Shown one piece after another: positions 46,160-57,996 of a DNA stretch of 64,000 nt; position 1 is the first letter of the stretch, and the number at the start of each line of letters is the position of its first letter. Both the position numbers and the translations under genes were made by a program. Under the pieces are notes generated by a model, which worked only from the letters and a program-made list of their open reading frames with translations, was not told the origin of the DNA and made no database searches. This DNA comes from Datisca glomerata (Eukaryota; Streptophyta; Magnoliopsida; Cucurbitales; Datiscaceae). The DNA is taken from positions 584,655-648,654 of the forward strand of contig QANY01013831.1 in NCBI GenBank assembly GCA_003255025.1. Direction: 5' to 3'.

Positions 46160-46400
46160 AAATTTGGAGTTAGCATGGTTAATTGGTTAAGCCTACTAAC
46201 ATGGATAAAATAGAATAGGTGTTCATACAGGAATTTACTATTAAAAATTAATCTCAAAACATTCTATCTGTTTTGTCTTTTCACTTTGCGATTTACATAT
46301 ATATATGTGCCGAATTTCTCGTTTTGTGTAAAGGGAGAATATATTATTTTTAGTAAGGTTTAGAGTAGGTTAGCCTTAGCCTACTACAATTAACAATTTC
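46160..46400 (+). mobile_element. SINE-like fragment 2
   Basis: It starts with a tRNA D-arm-like stretch TTAGCATGGTTAATTGG (about 46171) and ends with GTAGGTTAGCCTTAGCCTAC (about 46370), shared with fragment 1. A clear B box is missing. A decayed tRNA-derived SINE is the best guess. Confidence 0.35.
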
Positions 46401-46875
46401 TAGTTTAAATAAAGCGACAGCTGAAAAAATGAATGAGTTAAGTTCTAAAAATAGTAAAAAAAATTATTATAAAAATGATCGATAAATATTATTTATGTAT
46501 GTGTAATTTTGATAAATAAATTATTTATCACGAGAATATTTCAATCATTTTTATAATTTCACTCTCGAAACTTGTCTTTTCTTACTATTGTGGCTTAAAT
46601 AAAAAAACAATTAACTATTCACTAGAAATATTAAAAATGTTGCTGTTCAGAAATTTCCTTAATATTTTAATAGCTAATAACATAACAAAAGTTAATATAT
46701 TATTTTTTTCCAAGAACAGTGATGGATTTTTTCAAAACAACAGGATGGATTTTAATTTTCAAGTTAAGACGAAATTTCAAAATTTATAAGTTATATATAA
46801 TTATAAATCTTTTTTACTGTCACAATAAAAGCTTGAGGATGTGGTGATTATTTGTGTGTAAATTGTTTATAGTTT

Positions 46876-46969
46876 TTGTAGGGAGAAATCACAAGAAAAT
46901 ATTAGGTTAAAATATTAACATTATTTATTGTAGGGAGAAATCACAAGAAGATATTAGGGTAAAATATTA
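46876..46969. repeat. 52-bp tandem duplication
   Basis: Two adjacent copies begin TTGTAGGGAGAAATCACAAG at 46876 and 46928. The second copy is slightly shorter and has a few substitutions. Confidence 0.82.
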
Positions 46970-48860
46970 AGGCGTCTTTAACTAAGCCTTAATCCCCTAG
47001 ATGTTTAGAATACAAAGATGAAAACTATATAAAAGATTTAAATCGAGATTAAATGCTATTTTCAATATTTATCTATTACTAAGTGCCTTTCTAATTATAT
47101 TCCCTCGGGGAAAGTAAAAAAAAAAAAGAACAAAGTGAAAGGAAAGAAAGTGCTATTATCATACAGATGAGGAGGGTAAGAAAATTAATTCCGAAAATCT
47201 CGGCCTCATCAATGATATGAATGGAAAATGTAAAGAGTTTAATTAAGTTAACTACAATAAAAAGGAATTATTCAATTATTATAGTTTGTTTAAATGTCAC
47301 GGACATTAATCTAACTTGAAAAATGATTCAACATTTATTCATGTTCTATTTGACCGATAAAAAATGTAAAAATGTTAAAAATTGTTAACTATGTTTAAAT
47401 ACCATGTGATAATATCAAAATTACTCATCTAATTATTCATGTTCTTGATTAGAAAAAAATAGTCAGATCAGATCGGTTATAAGAATAATTTTATCCTTTC
47501 ATATTTAAATTAATATTTTTTTGATATAATAAATTTAAGTGTATACTCAAATGGTGTATATGTGTTATTTAATAAACTAGACAGTGTGTTGGAATATTTT
47601 TATAAAATGATGTCAAAAAATATAATAATCGGCGAGGAATAAGGAAATGAACGGTAAATGGAGGGAAGGTGAGATTCAAAAGGAGGGAAAAGTATTCTTC
47701 TTTTCTGAAGTCAGCAGTCAAAGATACTTTAGGAAAACACAATATCCAATGTCTCTTAAAATAATTGAAAATAATTACATTTTTCTAATTTTAAATGAAT
47801 GAATGAACAGTGTCAGAAAAGAGTGGGGTTCTGAATTTTATAATGTGACCCATTATTGGACTCTATCTCCTATAAGGCTATAGCCTATAACTCACTTCCT
47901 ATTTTTATTTATTTTTTGCGTTTTTTTAATTTAGAGCTAAAATATAAAATAAAACATACTTTGCATTTTTACACACCCCATATACAACATTTGGCCAATT
48001 TTAGTATATGCACTTATATTACTTTTGAAATCAAGGCCCTATCGTTTTAAAAAAAACTTTAATTAGCAAATTTTAAGTTGAAGTTAAAGGTTATTAGTTG
48101 AAAGTAACATAAGATTAAGTGCTTGAGATATTCATAGGAAGATGAGAAATATGTTGAATAAAAAAATAGATACATATAGTGTGTATACAGATGTAAAAAT
48201 GAACATATTTAGTATGATGGACGACCTAATTGTAAAACTTTCAAAGTATAAATATTGAATGTGCTAATAATATTACGTAGAACATGATTGTAAAGTCTAT
48301 GCATAAATAGACGACTCTCTTTGAGAAACACAAATATATTAAAAATCGAATCGTTGAACTATCTGACTACTATATCCCCTACATCATGTAGGCTCGGGGA
48401 GATTGCATGTTACATCATAATAACATAACCAAATGAAGATAGAAATCCAGTTGGTATTCTTGCGCACCTAACATCTTGTAAGAAGGGGCACCTTACTATA
48501 TTACGAACAAATCAATGGGTTGAGTTGCATAGAAATCGTTGCACTCACATATGTTTCTTACTCATTAGCACTTTATAAGAAAGATCGCATGGAGTTAAGG
48601 TTGACTAAGAGCAAAGGGTTTTTCATCTGATTCTACTAAAGCAAACCATTAGGTTAGCAGGATGTCTCAGTTTATGGGATTTTGAAAGACTAAGCGTTGT
48701 GATAAGTCTATCAGAGTCAAAGTTTAGCTTAATCATTACTAGTGGGAAAAATGTAATAAAAGTATATGATATTTGAATGATATTTAAGTTCATTTTTTTA
48801 TTTTGCGATAGGGTTTAGTAGAATTAAGAAATATACCCTAGTAAAAGGGGAAGCAATCCC

Positions 48861-49228
48861 TAGTGGTGTGCAACCGTTCAGAAAAACTCGTACCATCCTA
48901 AGAACCCGTCCCGAATCGAGCGGGATAGGACGGGACAAATTTTTTTTTTGTCATGTCCTGGATTTTCATAAAAAGCCCAACATTTTTTTTTAAATTTGAC
49001 CTTTAATTTTTTATTATAATCCTTAATTTTTAATCTTTTAATCTTTTGAACTTTAAACCAGTTTTATTTTTTAACTTTTAAGTTTGTTACCTAAAATACC
49101 CGTCCCATTCAGCTAGGGATTTTCCCTCAACACGGGATGGAACGAGACTTAAAAAAATTATTCCATCTTGATCGGGACGGGACAAAAAAACTCAAAAATC
49201 ATCTCGTCCGATCCCGTGCGCACCCCTA
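48861..49228. mobile_element. hAT-like MITE (368 bp)
   Basis: The ends TAGTGGTGTGCAACC and GTGCGCACCCCTA are inverted (TAGKGGTGYGC). The flanks GCAATCCC (48853-48860) and TCAATCCC (49229-49236) match at 7 of 8 bases, the target-duplication size of hAT elements. The interior has GGGACGGGAC-type stretches in inverted orientation near both ends and an A/T-rich middle. It has no coding capacity. Confidence 0.78.
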
Positions 49229-51235
49229 TCAATCCCCTACTAATTGAAGTTTAAGGAAAAAAAAGTTCCTGCTAATTATTTGCCTCCTAATCCACAAAAA
49301 GCCTTAAAATTTGGAAATGAGATACTAAACAATTTTATGTTGTTAAAATTTATTATAACGATCTAAAACTAGTCGGCTCAATTTTTAAGAATTTCAACTA
49401 TTGATCCAAATATAAAAAATAATTATTCTTCTATTTGAATAAAGAGAGGATAAGAATCCACGGTCATATTATTTGATTGAAATCTCAAAAGTGAAATTGT
49501 GAACACATCTTCTTTACTATTGGTACTTTTAACAATAATTAAAAATAATTATATACATTTAAGAAATTAAACTACATTCAAAACAAATAAAGTATTTAGA
49601 ACGATGCACCTTAGAGTATCCAGAACGACGCACCTTATTTGTGTTGAATGCAGTCAATCAAATACACATACTAAACTTAAAAATACATTTGACAGGAAAT
49701 GGGATGTAGTACAGTATAATACTAAGATTTTTAATCTAAATAATTTATAAAAACTATTAGCATAAGCAAGTTGTGCAAAAAAAAATTTAACAAATAAGAA
49801 AACGATATTTGAACGTAATAATTTTTCAAATGGACATGTGACTATTAGTTAACTTGTCATCGAGTTTTTATGTTTGTACATTGATCTTCTTGCAAAAACA
49901 CTTATCTAATCAATGCTCAAAACCCTAGGATAAAAGTAAGGTATCCGTTTATTTTCTAATGCCATCTTTCATGGGGTCCTATACATAAATAAATACTAGC
50001 ACAAATTTTTTTTAATAATAAAGTTCCTAAAAATTAGAACTTAGAGCTAGATTTGTATCTAAAAAACATTCTTTTTTACATAAATAGAAGCAATTAATCT
50101 AATCAAATGGTGGGGCTTGGGAAAGATTGCTTTGGGGAGACCTAATCACATGCTAGGCTTAATTGCTTGCCCTTTACCTTTGGACCCATGTCTTTTGGTT
50201 GCATTAGTACATGAGAAATGAGTGTCATTTTAATTTTGGGTTTTGGGGTTTTGACCACTAACAACCTTATTTATGACTTGAAAAATACAATTTGAAATTG
50301 ACTAGCCTACTATCTTTGACCATACTTTTCCAAATTGGATTTTTTTGCTTAATTGTTTTTGAGAAATTGGAGTAGTTGTTGAATTTTGCACCATGATTTT
50401 TTGTCATTTTTTCTATTTAATTGAGGTGAAATTTTATACACATTTGAAAGAAAGTGAAAATATAATTAGGATATGTTTGCAATCTTGAATCTTGAAAAAT
50501 GTAAGAGAAAGGAACAAATTATTGAATATTTTTTTCTTTTCTTATTTAGTTTCAACAAAAAATAACAAGTCTTTGACAAAAAAAAATAACAAGAAATAAA
50601 CTTAGGAATTAAATCTACCTTCTTATTTTAAAATTCTTTTAATTTTTCATCCTTCATAAATTTAAAATACACACTAGAATGACACATTTAATTAAACTCT
50701 CACACCCATATCTTAGAGATCTCGAATCATATTGAAAAAATTTGTTTTTCATTTCTCTTTCATGTTTTTATCAATAGATTTAAAAATGATATCATTTAAA
50801 ATGTTCCAAATTTGATTACACGTAAAATAATTATATAAAATAGTATTTTTTTTTCAATTAACCCTTTTTAGGGCACGATCAAACGACTTCAAAGAAGTAA
50901 ATTTCCCTTGATAGTTCGATCATCAACTACCTAAAAACCCCTTGCATAAGATTAAATGATAAGAGAAGTGGAAGTATGGTGACTCGAATTAATGGATTAC
51001 TGCATTGATATCATCGATTAACTAATGTACGATACTATCGTTTCATGGGATTTGTGTGTTACAGCTTCATTAATACCAACAATATTTAATCAAAATGCCC
51101 CTCTTTAAGGGAAGACTTATTTTATAGGAGAAATTTTTGTCACAATAATCATAAGAGACACAACATCCCTATTATTGGACAAACATTCCAAGAGAAAGCC
51201 CAACATTTAGAACACAAAACATACGATCTGTAAAT

Positions 51236-51400
51236 TTTATGGTGTAGCTTAACTGATTGGTCATGAATTTTACTCTCTCATTTAATCTGTGCCTAGAGTT
51301 GATAAAAGTTTGACTGTGATCATTAATTTCAAGGGATTAGTCGTATACTTTCTGCATTAATCAAATGTGTGTGAGTGTGTACAAACGTTTTAATTTTTTT
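51236..51400 (+). mobile_element. SINE-like fragment 3
   Basis: Begins with a tRNA-like head GGTGTAGCTTAACTGATTGG (about 51240), resembling an A box. It ends in a GT-rich tail (GTGTGTGAGTGTGTAC) and a T run. No clear B box remains, so assignment is tentative. Confidence 0.33.
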
Positions 51401-51553
51401 TTTCATGCTATATAATCAAAAGAAATTCCATAAAAGAGAATTCAAACTTCTCCGAACAAATTGTTGAAAAAAATTGACAAAACAAGAAGGAGAAGCGTTC
51501 ACACTGAAAATTTTCTCAGAAAACACCACTCTGCCACATTTGCTAAGATAAGA

Positions 51554-51591
51554 CACTTTCTCTGTGGAAGATTCCACAATGACAGAAAGTG
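51554..51591. repeat. Compact hairpin in intergenic DNA
   Basis: CACTTTCT and TGTGGAA on the left pair with TTCCACA and AGAAAGTG on the right around a 2-nt centre, with a 1-nt and a 5-nt unpaired bulge: 15 base pairs in 38 nt. Function unknown. Confidence 0.6.
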
Positions 51592-53177
51592 AAGGAAAAT
51601 GTATGACATTAATTGCAGAGAGAATTCACACTTTTTTTCTTCTTCTCTGTTCAACAACATGGGGTTTGATTTTTGTTTGAATATGAAAAAGGAACATTAA
51701 GCATAATGATTTTACATCTTTCTAAAATGGGTCCCTCTAAATTTTCTTTCATTCTTCCAAATCTTTGAAAATTAAGGTAATTTGGTTCTGAAAAGTTCCT
51801 TTCTTTCTCTACTTAATTCCCTGCATCAAAGGACAAAGGACTGCCTCACTTTTACTTGACAATTTTAATTTGCAAAAGGACATTTTTATTCAACAAAAAT
51901 ACTATTATATGAAATTTTAAAATACTAATTCTATTGATATTATCTCTACAACAACCATTTCAATTATTGAAAATATATGAGCTATCAAAAATTAAAAGAC
52001 CTCAAATGGAGGAACTATGCCAATAAATTGTATAATGGTTGCTTGTGTTTTGAGATATATTTCCTATTTATTAGAATTTATAGTAGAATTGATTTTATTT
52101 GAATCAAATCACTCTATTGTGAGATTATATAAAATTTAGAATTTAAAAACTATACACTTTATATTTTACGGATTAGACTGCAGTTTAATGTATTTTTCTA
52201 TTATATAGATAAAAATGCATAAAAAATGTACATAAGTCATGCACACGGGCTATTAACTAGCTCATAAAAAAGTGGGAATGCTGACTGTTTTTAACACAAT
52301 CCTTGGGTCAATCATGGTTTACAAACCTTTTGGTAGGGATTTCAAACATAGTGAGAATATTGATGAGAGATGACAAATTTTAAAAATCTCAATCATTTTC
52401 AATGTGGGCCTTTCTTCTTACATGATGGCAAGTCTTGGATCCCTAGTCCCTTTTAGTTGGTGTTTCATCTTGATCTAAACTATTGATTCATATTTTAATC
52501 GTTTATATTAATTTAATATGAAATGGAAATGATTTTTTACATTTTCTTTTTTAATCCAATCCTAAATATATATAAACATGATCTCTCCTTCAATAAATTA
52601 GTTGGTTACAAAAATAAAAAAATATTTGTAGCCTGTATTTTTTATCTCTCCTTCAATAACGTTCTATCAATTCGGGTCAATCAATTGTCTACTACTGATA
52701 AACTTAGTTGATATATCATATAATTAAAAAAAAAATTATAGATTAATTCAAAATCAATAAAAATTGACGTAATTATGTTTTAAAAACCGAAAAATTTAAA
52801 CAACCCAAAAATCCCGCCTCCTCCAACCGCGTGATTTTAAATTCCTCAACAACCCGTAATTAATAAGATACTATCTAGATTTAATTGATTCTAAATAGAA
52901 ATTATACTTTCCATAAAACTCAAATTTTTAAAAATAAAAAAATCCCGCCTCTCCCTCAGCCGCACGGTTTAACCTCTCTCAACCTCCCTTAATTAAATGA
53001 AACTAATTTAAAATTTAAAATCCACCAACGAGAATTGAGTAAAAAAATGAAAAAAAAAATAAAAACCTAAACTACAGTTAGGTGAAAAGATGATAGAAGG
53101 AAAAATATGAAATCTGTCTTAGATGATAGGGAAAACACGGTAAACTAGTAGTCAATCATAGAAAAAAGATGATTTAA

Positions 53178-53330
53178 CTTTACCGTCAATGGGGATTTTC
53201 TCTCGTCAATGTAATTATCACTCGTTAATGGAGATATTCCTCATCAATGGAGTTACCTTTTACCCTCAATGGTTATGTTTCAGGTGGGCGTCAATGAAGA
53301 TTTGTCGACTCAATGATGGTCAATCGATGA
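53178..53330. repeat. Degenerate repeat with GTCAATGG core
   Basis: About seven imperfect units of roughly 20-27 bp each contain 'cgtcaatgg' or 'ctcaatgg' followed by a 'gat/gtt' stretch. Irregular spacing shows age. Confidence 0.6.
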
Positions 53331-54506
53331 TGATTGTTCATGAATGTTTTCAGTTCGAATAAGGATGAATGTGGAATCTTTCGGTAGTTTGATAAACACA
53401 ATTCATGAGAATCGTTTAAAAAAACTACAATTCCGGAAAACATAATCAATCGGTTTATAACCGAAATCACCATAAAAGAGGATTTAAAATTAAAACGTAA
53501 TATCTAATTAAATCTGAAAATAAAATATATTAATTCTAGCAATAACCGAAAATATAAAAGATAATGCAGTTTTATTAATTATCATGGCCCCACGAAAATT
53601 TATCAATAAAAACTTATCAACAAAAATTTACTGACTTGACGACTAAAAAACTATTATTTACCTAAATAATTAAAAACTTTGTTATCTCTTAACTCAAGTT
53701 TTAAAACTTGTCTGCATGATTCAATTACTTGAATATAAATGAAGGTCTGGAGCACGGAGGATTGGGCTTCTGGGCTTTTCCACTCTTGACCTAACAATCA
53801 ACGAGAAAATGGCGTAAATTAAAAAAAATAGAAATAACATTTACGCCTTTAAAATCTATCCTTCTTACATCCTCAATTTTTATTTATTTCTTTATCACTA
53901 ATTTATGCTTAAACAATTACAATAGAGTACACTTCAAATATACTATAACTATTAATGCTTAATCTTTTCTCCTTCACCTCTTCTTTCTTCTTTTCTTCTT
54001 TTCTCTTCATCTTCTTTCTTCTTTTCTTCTTCATCAAATTGTGTTTTGATGGAATGTCCACGGACTAAAAATATGTTTACGTATGATTTTTACTTGATTT
54101 ATAATAATGATAAAGGGAGTCTCCTTGTGCACTTGGTAAGCTCCCTGTGCACTTGCATTCGTTGGACAAAAAAAGAACAATATTATACATTACAAGAAAT
54201 GCATTTTCAAACAGGCATTACCTTTCTCAATGAAAAAAATGGGGAAAAGGAAATAAGACAGGAAAAACAGATGGTTATAGAATGGAAAAGGCAGTGGCAA
54301 CATTCATCTTGAGTAGGATTGAACTCTTAGTAAGATTTATAGTTGGATTACTTATAACTTCCTAGATAAAGTTGATTCGGAATTGTCTTTAATTTCAAGA
54401 CATAACTTGTATCAATGATCTTCATATTCCCTTAGAGTTCGTTCTCATGAGTTAACCTTCAATTAGAAGGTATGTTTGGATTCCGAGATTCTAAATTCTA
54501 AAATAA

Positions 54507-54810
54507 CTTTAAGTATGATTTCAAACATGAGTTAAGGATTGCCATCCCTTAAGTTGCATCTTCGCTCGGAGGGAGGGAGTGAGGGAGGGAGGGTCTGAAG
54601 CTGGTGCTCGTGAGTAAGGGAGAGGGAGAAGTTGTCTGGAATGAATATACCCCTCGATTTAGAGGGGTATCAAGATACCCTCCATTGAAGATGTCTTGAC
54701 ATTCCAATAATCTTGTAAACTTAAAGAAAAATAAACCAAATAAGGGTATATTCTTTAAAATGCACCCATACCAAACATGCTTTAAGTATGATTTCAAACA
54801 TGAGTTAAGG
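54507..54810. repeat. 31-bp exact direct repeat flanking a 242-bp segment
   Basis: A 31-bp sequence beginning CTTTAAGTATGATTTC and ending GAGTTAAGG occurs identically at 54507-54537 and 54780-54810. Just outside and inside these copies are inverted-looking GGTATGTTTGG (about 54470) and CCATACCAAACATG (about 54767). The segment between contains a GGGAGGGAGG run and a perfect hairpin. Confidence 0.85.
54647..54670. repeat. Perfect 9-bp hairpin
   Basis: ATACCCCTC and GAGGGGTAT are perfect inverted arms around the 6-nt loop GATTTA. It lies within the segment bounded by the 31-bp direct repeats. Confidence 0.85.
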
Positions 54811-55365
54811 CAATAGGACCCCAACTGTGTTTACATCTCTTATTAATAATAAGTATGGACGCTCATAATTTAATTTGGTCAAGGATTGAGATATTTTATA
54901 ACTTTCATAATCAAAACATCTGTAGCAACTCATCTGATCATTGTCTTTCAAATTAAATTTAACTAAACTGACTATATCTATACAGCTAAACTAATCTTAT
55001 AACGTATATGCCAGCTTTCGGCTTGGTTTGGTTCGCTTTGAGTGGTGAGTGCCAATTCTCTGAGTGTGCTAAACCGAACGGGATCAATTGAGAAGCTTCT
55101 TCAGTTCGTTCTTTTAGATAGGTGACAGCGAGTCTCAGTCTGAGGAATTCAAGTCCCTCCCTTTTACCCACAAAAGCTAGGCGCGAATGACCGCCACTTT
55201 TGTGCACTCAACTTGAAGAAATTCAGTGGAGAATCTCTGGCATGACGGTTTGAAGATTTGAAGGTTAAATCAGCGCAGGTGAAGGTCCCAGGCAATGAGC
55301 TAGTTTCTTGAAGCTTTCACTAAATATTGACCGCTAATACTCGTGTTTCTCTTTCCCACACTGAA
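54811..55365 (+). promoter_or_regulatory. Upstream region and 5' UTR of the PPR gene
   Basis: Composition changes from AT-rich to mixed near 55010. No TATA box or initiator could be assigned. The frame of the PPR gene is open upstream to a TTG at 55327 but has no ATG there, so the leader runs to 55365. Confidence 0.45.
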
Positions 55366-57954
55366 ATGTTCCGCAATTTTGGGAAGTACGATAGAAATGG
55401 AAGAACTCTGACCAGCACCCGAAATTATATTCGGTTCTGTAGGTTTCATACATTTGCTAATAGGAATATTCTTACTGGAAACGAGTCTGCGGTTAAACCC
55501 ATGATTCATTGTTCTACTCACCCGTTGTCATTTATTGCACTTAGAGCGTTTCTCTCTTCTTTGTCTTCAAGAAACTCCGATTCCGGATTTAGTTTAAGAC
55601 CTAATGGTTGTTCTGAATATGCTGAAACTGATTTTTCTTATGATGCTGGTGGTGGCTATGATGGGAAAGTTGGTTTTGGGGATGCTGGGGATATGAATTT
55701 CTTTGGGAGTTCGAATAATGGCTTCAAAAATGATGAAAACTACAGATTTGGTTGTTCTGATGATCAAAAAGAGTCTAGTGACGAGGAAGAAGAAGAGGAG
55801 GAAGGGGAGTATGCTGATGATAATGGTGATTTAATGGTGTTTAAGTCGTTTGATAGGAATTATGAACAAAAGGAAAGTTTTACAAGAGTTGAAATAGGTG
55901 AAGATGAATTTAGACACCCTTTGGTGAGGGAGGTTTGTAGACTTATTCAACTTAGGGCAGCGTGGAATGCAAAACTTGAAGGAGAACTAAGACATATACT
56001 GAGAAGCCTTAAGCCACGGCAAGTCTGTGCTGTTTTGCGCTCTCAGGATGATGAAAGGGTTGCTTTAAATTTCTTTTACTGGGCAGATAGGCAATGGCGG
56101 TATCGACATGATCCACTAGTGTACTATGTGATGCTTGAGGTTCTTAGTAAAACTAAACTGTGTCAAGGAGCAAAGAGGGTTCTCAGGCTTATGGCCCGTA
56201 GGGGAATTTATCGGTCACCTGAAGCTTTTGGTTATGTCATGGTGTCTTATAGCCGGGCAGGCATGTTGAGGGATGCGATGAAGGTCTTGAACTTAATGCA
56301 GAAAGCAGGAGTTGAACCTAATCTGTCTATTAGTAACACATCCATTCATGTTTTGGTGATGAGCAATAAAATACAGAAGGCATTGAAGTTCTTAGAGCGG
56401 ATGGAACTAATTGGAATTGCACCTAATGTTGTGACCTATAACTGTTTAATCAAGGGCTATTGCAATATCCATCAGGTTGAATATGCCATGGGGCTGATCG
56501 ATGAAATGCCCTCTAAGGGATGCACCCCTGATAAAATTAGTTATTATACTGTCATTGGTTTTCTTTGTAAATACAAAAGAATCACGGAGGTTAAGGAACT
56601 GGTGGAAAAAATGGTGCGTGTTAGTAACTTAGTACCCGACCAGGTTACTTACAATACAATTATCCATATTCTCTCAAAACATGGTTATGGAGATGAGGCG
56701 CTTGAATTTTTTAGGGAAGCTGAGGAAAGGGGATTTCAGATTGATAAAGTCGGGTATAGTGTGATAGTTGACACATTTTGCAAGGCGGGAAAAATCGATA
56801 CGGCTAAAGAACTTGTGGCCGAAATGTTCTCAAAGGGTTGTCCTCCTGATGTTGTTACGTATACTTCTGTCCTTAACGGTCTCTGTAAGATGGGGGAGCT
56901 GGACAAAGCTAAAAAGATGCTCCAGCAGATGTCCAAGCATGGTTGCAAGCCAAATACTGTGTCATATACTACCTTGATAAACGGGCTTTGTCGCAATGGA
57001 AACTCGTTAGAGGCAAGAGAGATGGTGAATATGAGCGAGGAAGAGTGGTGGACCCCAAATACCATCACTTATAGCGTTCTGATGCATGGGCTGTGTAGGG
57101 AAGGGAAATTTACTGAAGCTTGTGACATAGTCAGCGAGATGATTGAAAAGGGGTTCTTCCCAAATCCGGTTGAGATAAACTTACTGATTCAGTCCCTCTG
57201 CCGAGGGGGGAAAACATTCGAGGCTAAAAGGTTATTGGAGGAATGTTTGAACAAGGGCTGTGCCATTAATGTGGTTAATTTCACTACTGTGATTCATGGA
57301 TTTTGCCAGAAGGATGACTTGGAATCCGCTTTGTCATTGTTAGATGACATGTACCTTCGCAACAAACATCCTGATGCCGTTACATATACAACAGTTATTG
57401 ATGCATTAGGAAAGAAAGGCAGAATGGAAAAGGCAACTGAACTTATGGTAAAGATGCTGAGGAAAGGTTTGGTTCCTTCTCCTGTTACATACAGGACAGT
57501 AATCCACCGTTATTGTCAAATGGGTAAGGTGGAAGAGTTGTTGAAGTTACTGAAAGAGATGCTTTTAAGAGAAAAGTACAGAACAGCCTATAATCAAGTT
57601 ATTGAGAAACTATGTTATTTTGGATATCTTGAAGAGGCTGATGGACTTTTGGGCGAGATCTTGAAAACAGCTTCCAAAACTGATGCGAAAACATGCCACG
57701 TGCTTATGGAGAGTTATTTAAGCAAAGGATTTCCTCTATCAGCATATAAAGTGGCTTGTCGAATGTTTAATAGGAATCTAATACCTGATTTAAAGTTATG
57801 TAAGAAGGTGAGCAAGAAATTAACAATAGATGGAAAACTAGAGGAGGCAGACAGGCTTATGTTACGGCTTGTTGAATGTGGATGCGCTTCACCTCAGTAT
57901 GAAGACGTTTGCAAAGAATACTCAACTTCTTCTCCTTCACAGCTATCAATATGA
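55366..57954 (+). CDS. Pentatricopeptide repeat (P-class PPR) protein, single exon
   Basis: Predicted organellar RNA-binding protein of 862 aa. The first ATG in frame is at 55366 (MFRNFGKYDRNGR); the frame is open 13 codons further to a TTG, which is not a likely plant start. Residues 1-35 are rich in Arg/Ser/Phe and poor in acids, as in a mitochondrial or plastid presequence. An acidic stretch (SSDEEEEEEEGEYADDNGD, about 136-155) precedes a conserved non-PPR region. About 17 tandem 35-residue PPR motifs run from about 249 to 850, for example VVTYNCLIKGYC, DQVTYNTIIHILSKHG, DVVTYTSVLNGLCKMG, NTVSYTTLINGLCRNG, DAVTYTTVIDALGKKG. No E or DYW extension follows, so this is P-class and more likely acts in RNA stability, splicing or translation than in editing. 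The frame is intact. I recall a close Arabidopsis counterpart but cannot name the locus safely. Confidence 0.93.
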   Translation: MFRNFGKYDRNGRTLTSTRNYIRFCRFHTFANRNILTGNESAVKPMIHCSTHPLSFIALRAFLSSLSSRNSDSGFSLRPNGCSEYAETDFSYDAGGGYDGKVGFGDAGDMNFFGSSNNGFKNDENYRFGCSDDQKESSDEEEEEEEGEYADDNGDLMVFKSFDRNYEQKESFTRVEIGEDEFRHPLVREVCRLIQLRAAWNAKLEGELRHILRSLKPRQVCAVLRSQDDERVALNFFYWADRQWRYRHDPLVYYVMLEVLSKTKLCQGAKRVLRLMARRGIYRSPEAFGYVMVSYSRAGMLRDAMKVLNLMQKAGVEPNLSISNTSIHVLVMSNKIQKALKFLERMELIGIAPNVVTYNCLIKGYCNIHQVEYAMGLIDEMPSKGCTPDKISYYTVIGFLCKYKRITEVKELVEKMVRVSNLVPDQVTYNTIIHILSKHGYGDEALEFFREAEERGFQIDKVGYSVIVDTFCKAGKIDTAKELVAEMFSKGCPPDVVTYTSVLNGLCKMGELDKAKKMLQQMSKHGCKPNTVSYTTLINGLCRNGNSLEAREMVNMSEEEWWTPNTITYSVLMHGLCREGKFTEACDIVSEMIEKGFFPNPVEINLLIQSLCRGGKTFEAKRLLEECLNKGCAINVVNFTTVIHGFCQKDDLESALSLLDDMYLRNKHPDAVTYTTVIDALGKKGRMEKATELMVKMLRKGLVPSPVTYRTVIHRYCQMGKVEELLKLLKEMLLREKYRTAYNQVIEKLCYFGYLEEADGLLGEILKTASKTDAKTCHVLMESYLSKGFPLSAYKVACRMFNRNLIPDLKLCKKVSKKLTIDGKLEEADRLMLRLVECGCASPQYEDVCKEYSTSSPSQLSI

Positions 57955-57996
57955 TTGCTGTCATCCTAATCGTTGTCTGCTGTCAAAACTGTGCCT

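Larger units (their letters stand above)
43334..48860. other. Gene-free AT-rich intergenic DNA
   Basis: No ORF with recognisable protein similarity on either strand. The stretch is strongly AT-rich, with homopolymer runs, a TA microsatellite, two SINE-like fragments and a 52-bp tandem duplication listed separately. Open frames here (for example 44180-44368 and 47856-48050) are low-complexity. Confidence 0.6.
49229..54506. other. Gene-free AT-rich intergenic DNA
   Basis: No convincing gene. The interval around 50090-50330 and 51480-51860 is less AT-biased than its surroundings and may hold unannotated noncoding or regulatory sequence. A CT-rich tract lies at 53960-54030. Two related stretches containing AATCCCGCCTC (52811 and 52943) look like an old duplication. 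Confidence 0.5.

Noticed and set aside
46165..46200. Functional tRNA gene
   Set aside because: Only a D-arm-like stretch is present; no T arm or acceptor stem at the right spacing.
50088..50168. Possible miRNA precursor (AAGCAATTAA pairing with TTAATTGCTT)
   Set aside because: Only the outer 10 bp pair well; the inner arms do not form a miRNA-type stem by hand folding.
51580..51596. miR156-like TGACAGAAAGTGAAGG
   Set aside because: Diverges from miR156 after nine bases, and the surrounding hairpin is too short for a miR156 precursor.
54046..54312. 88-residue + strand ORF after a CT-rich tract
   Set aside because: No recognised motif and biased composition; likely chance.
55327..55365. Upstream extension of the PPR frame starting at TTG
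   Set aside because: The codon at 55327 is TTG, not ATG; the first in-frame ATG at 55366 begins a plausible presequence.
56736..57068. Minus-strand 110-residue ORF within the PPR gene
   Set aside because: Shadow of the intact PPR coding sequence.
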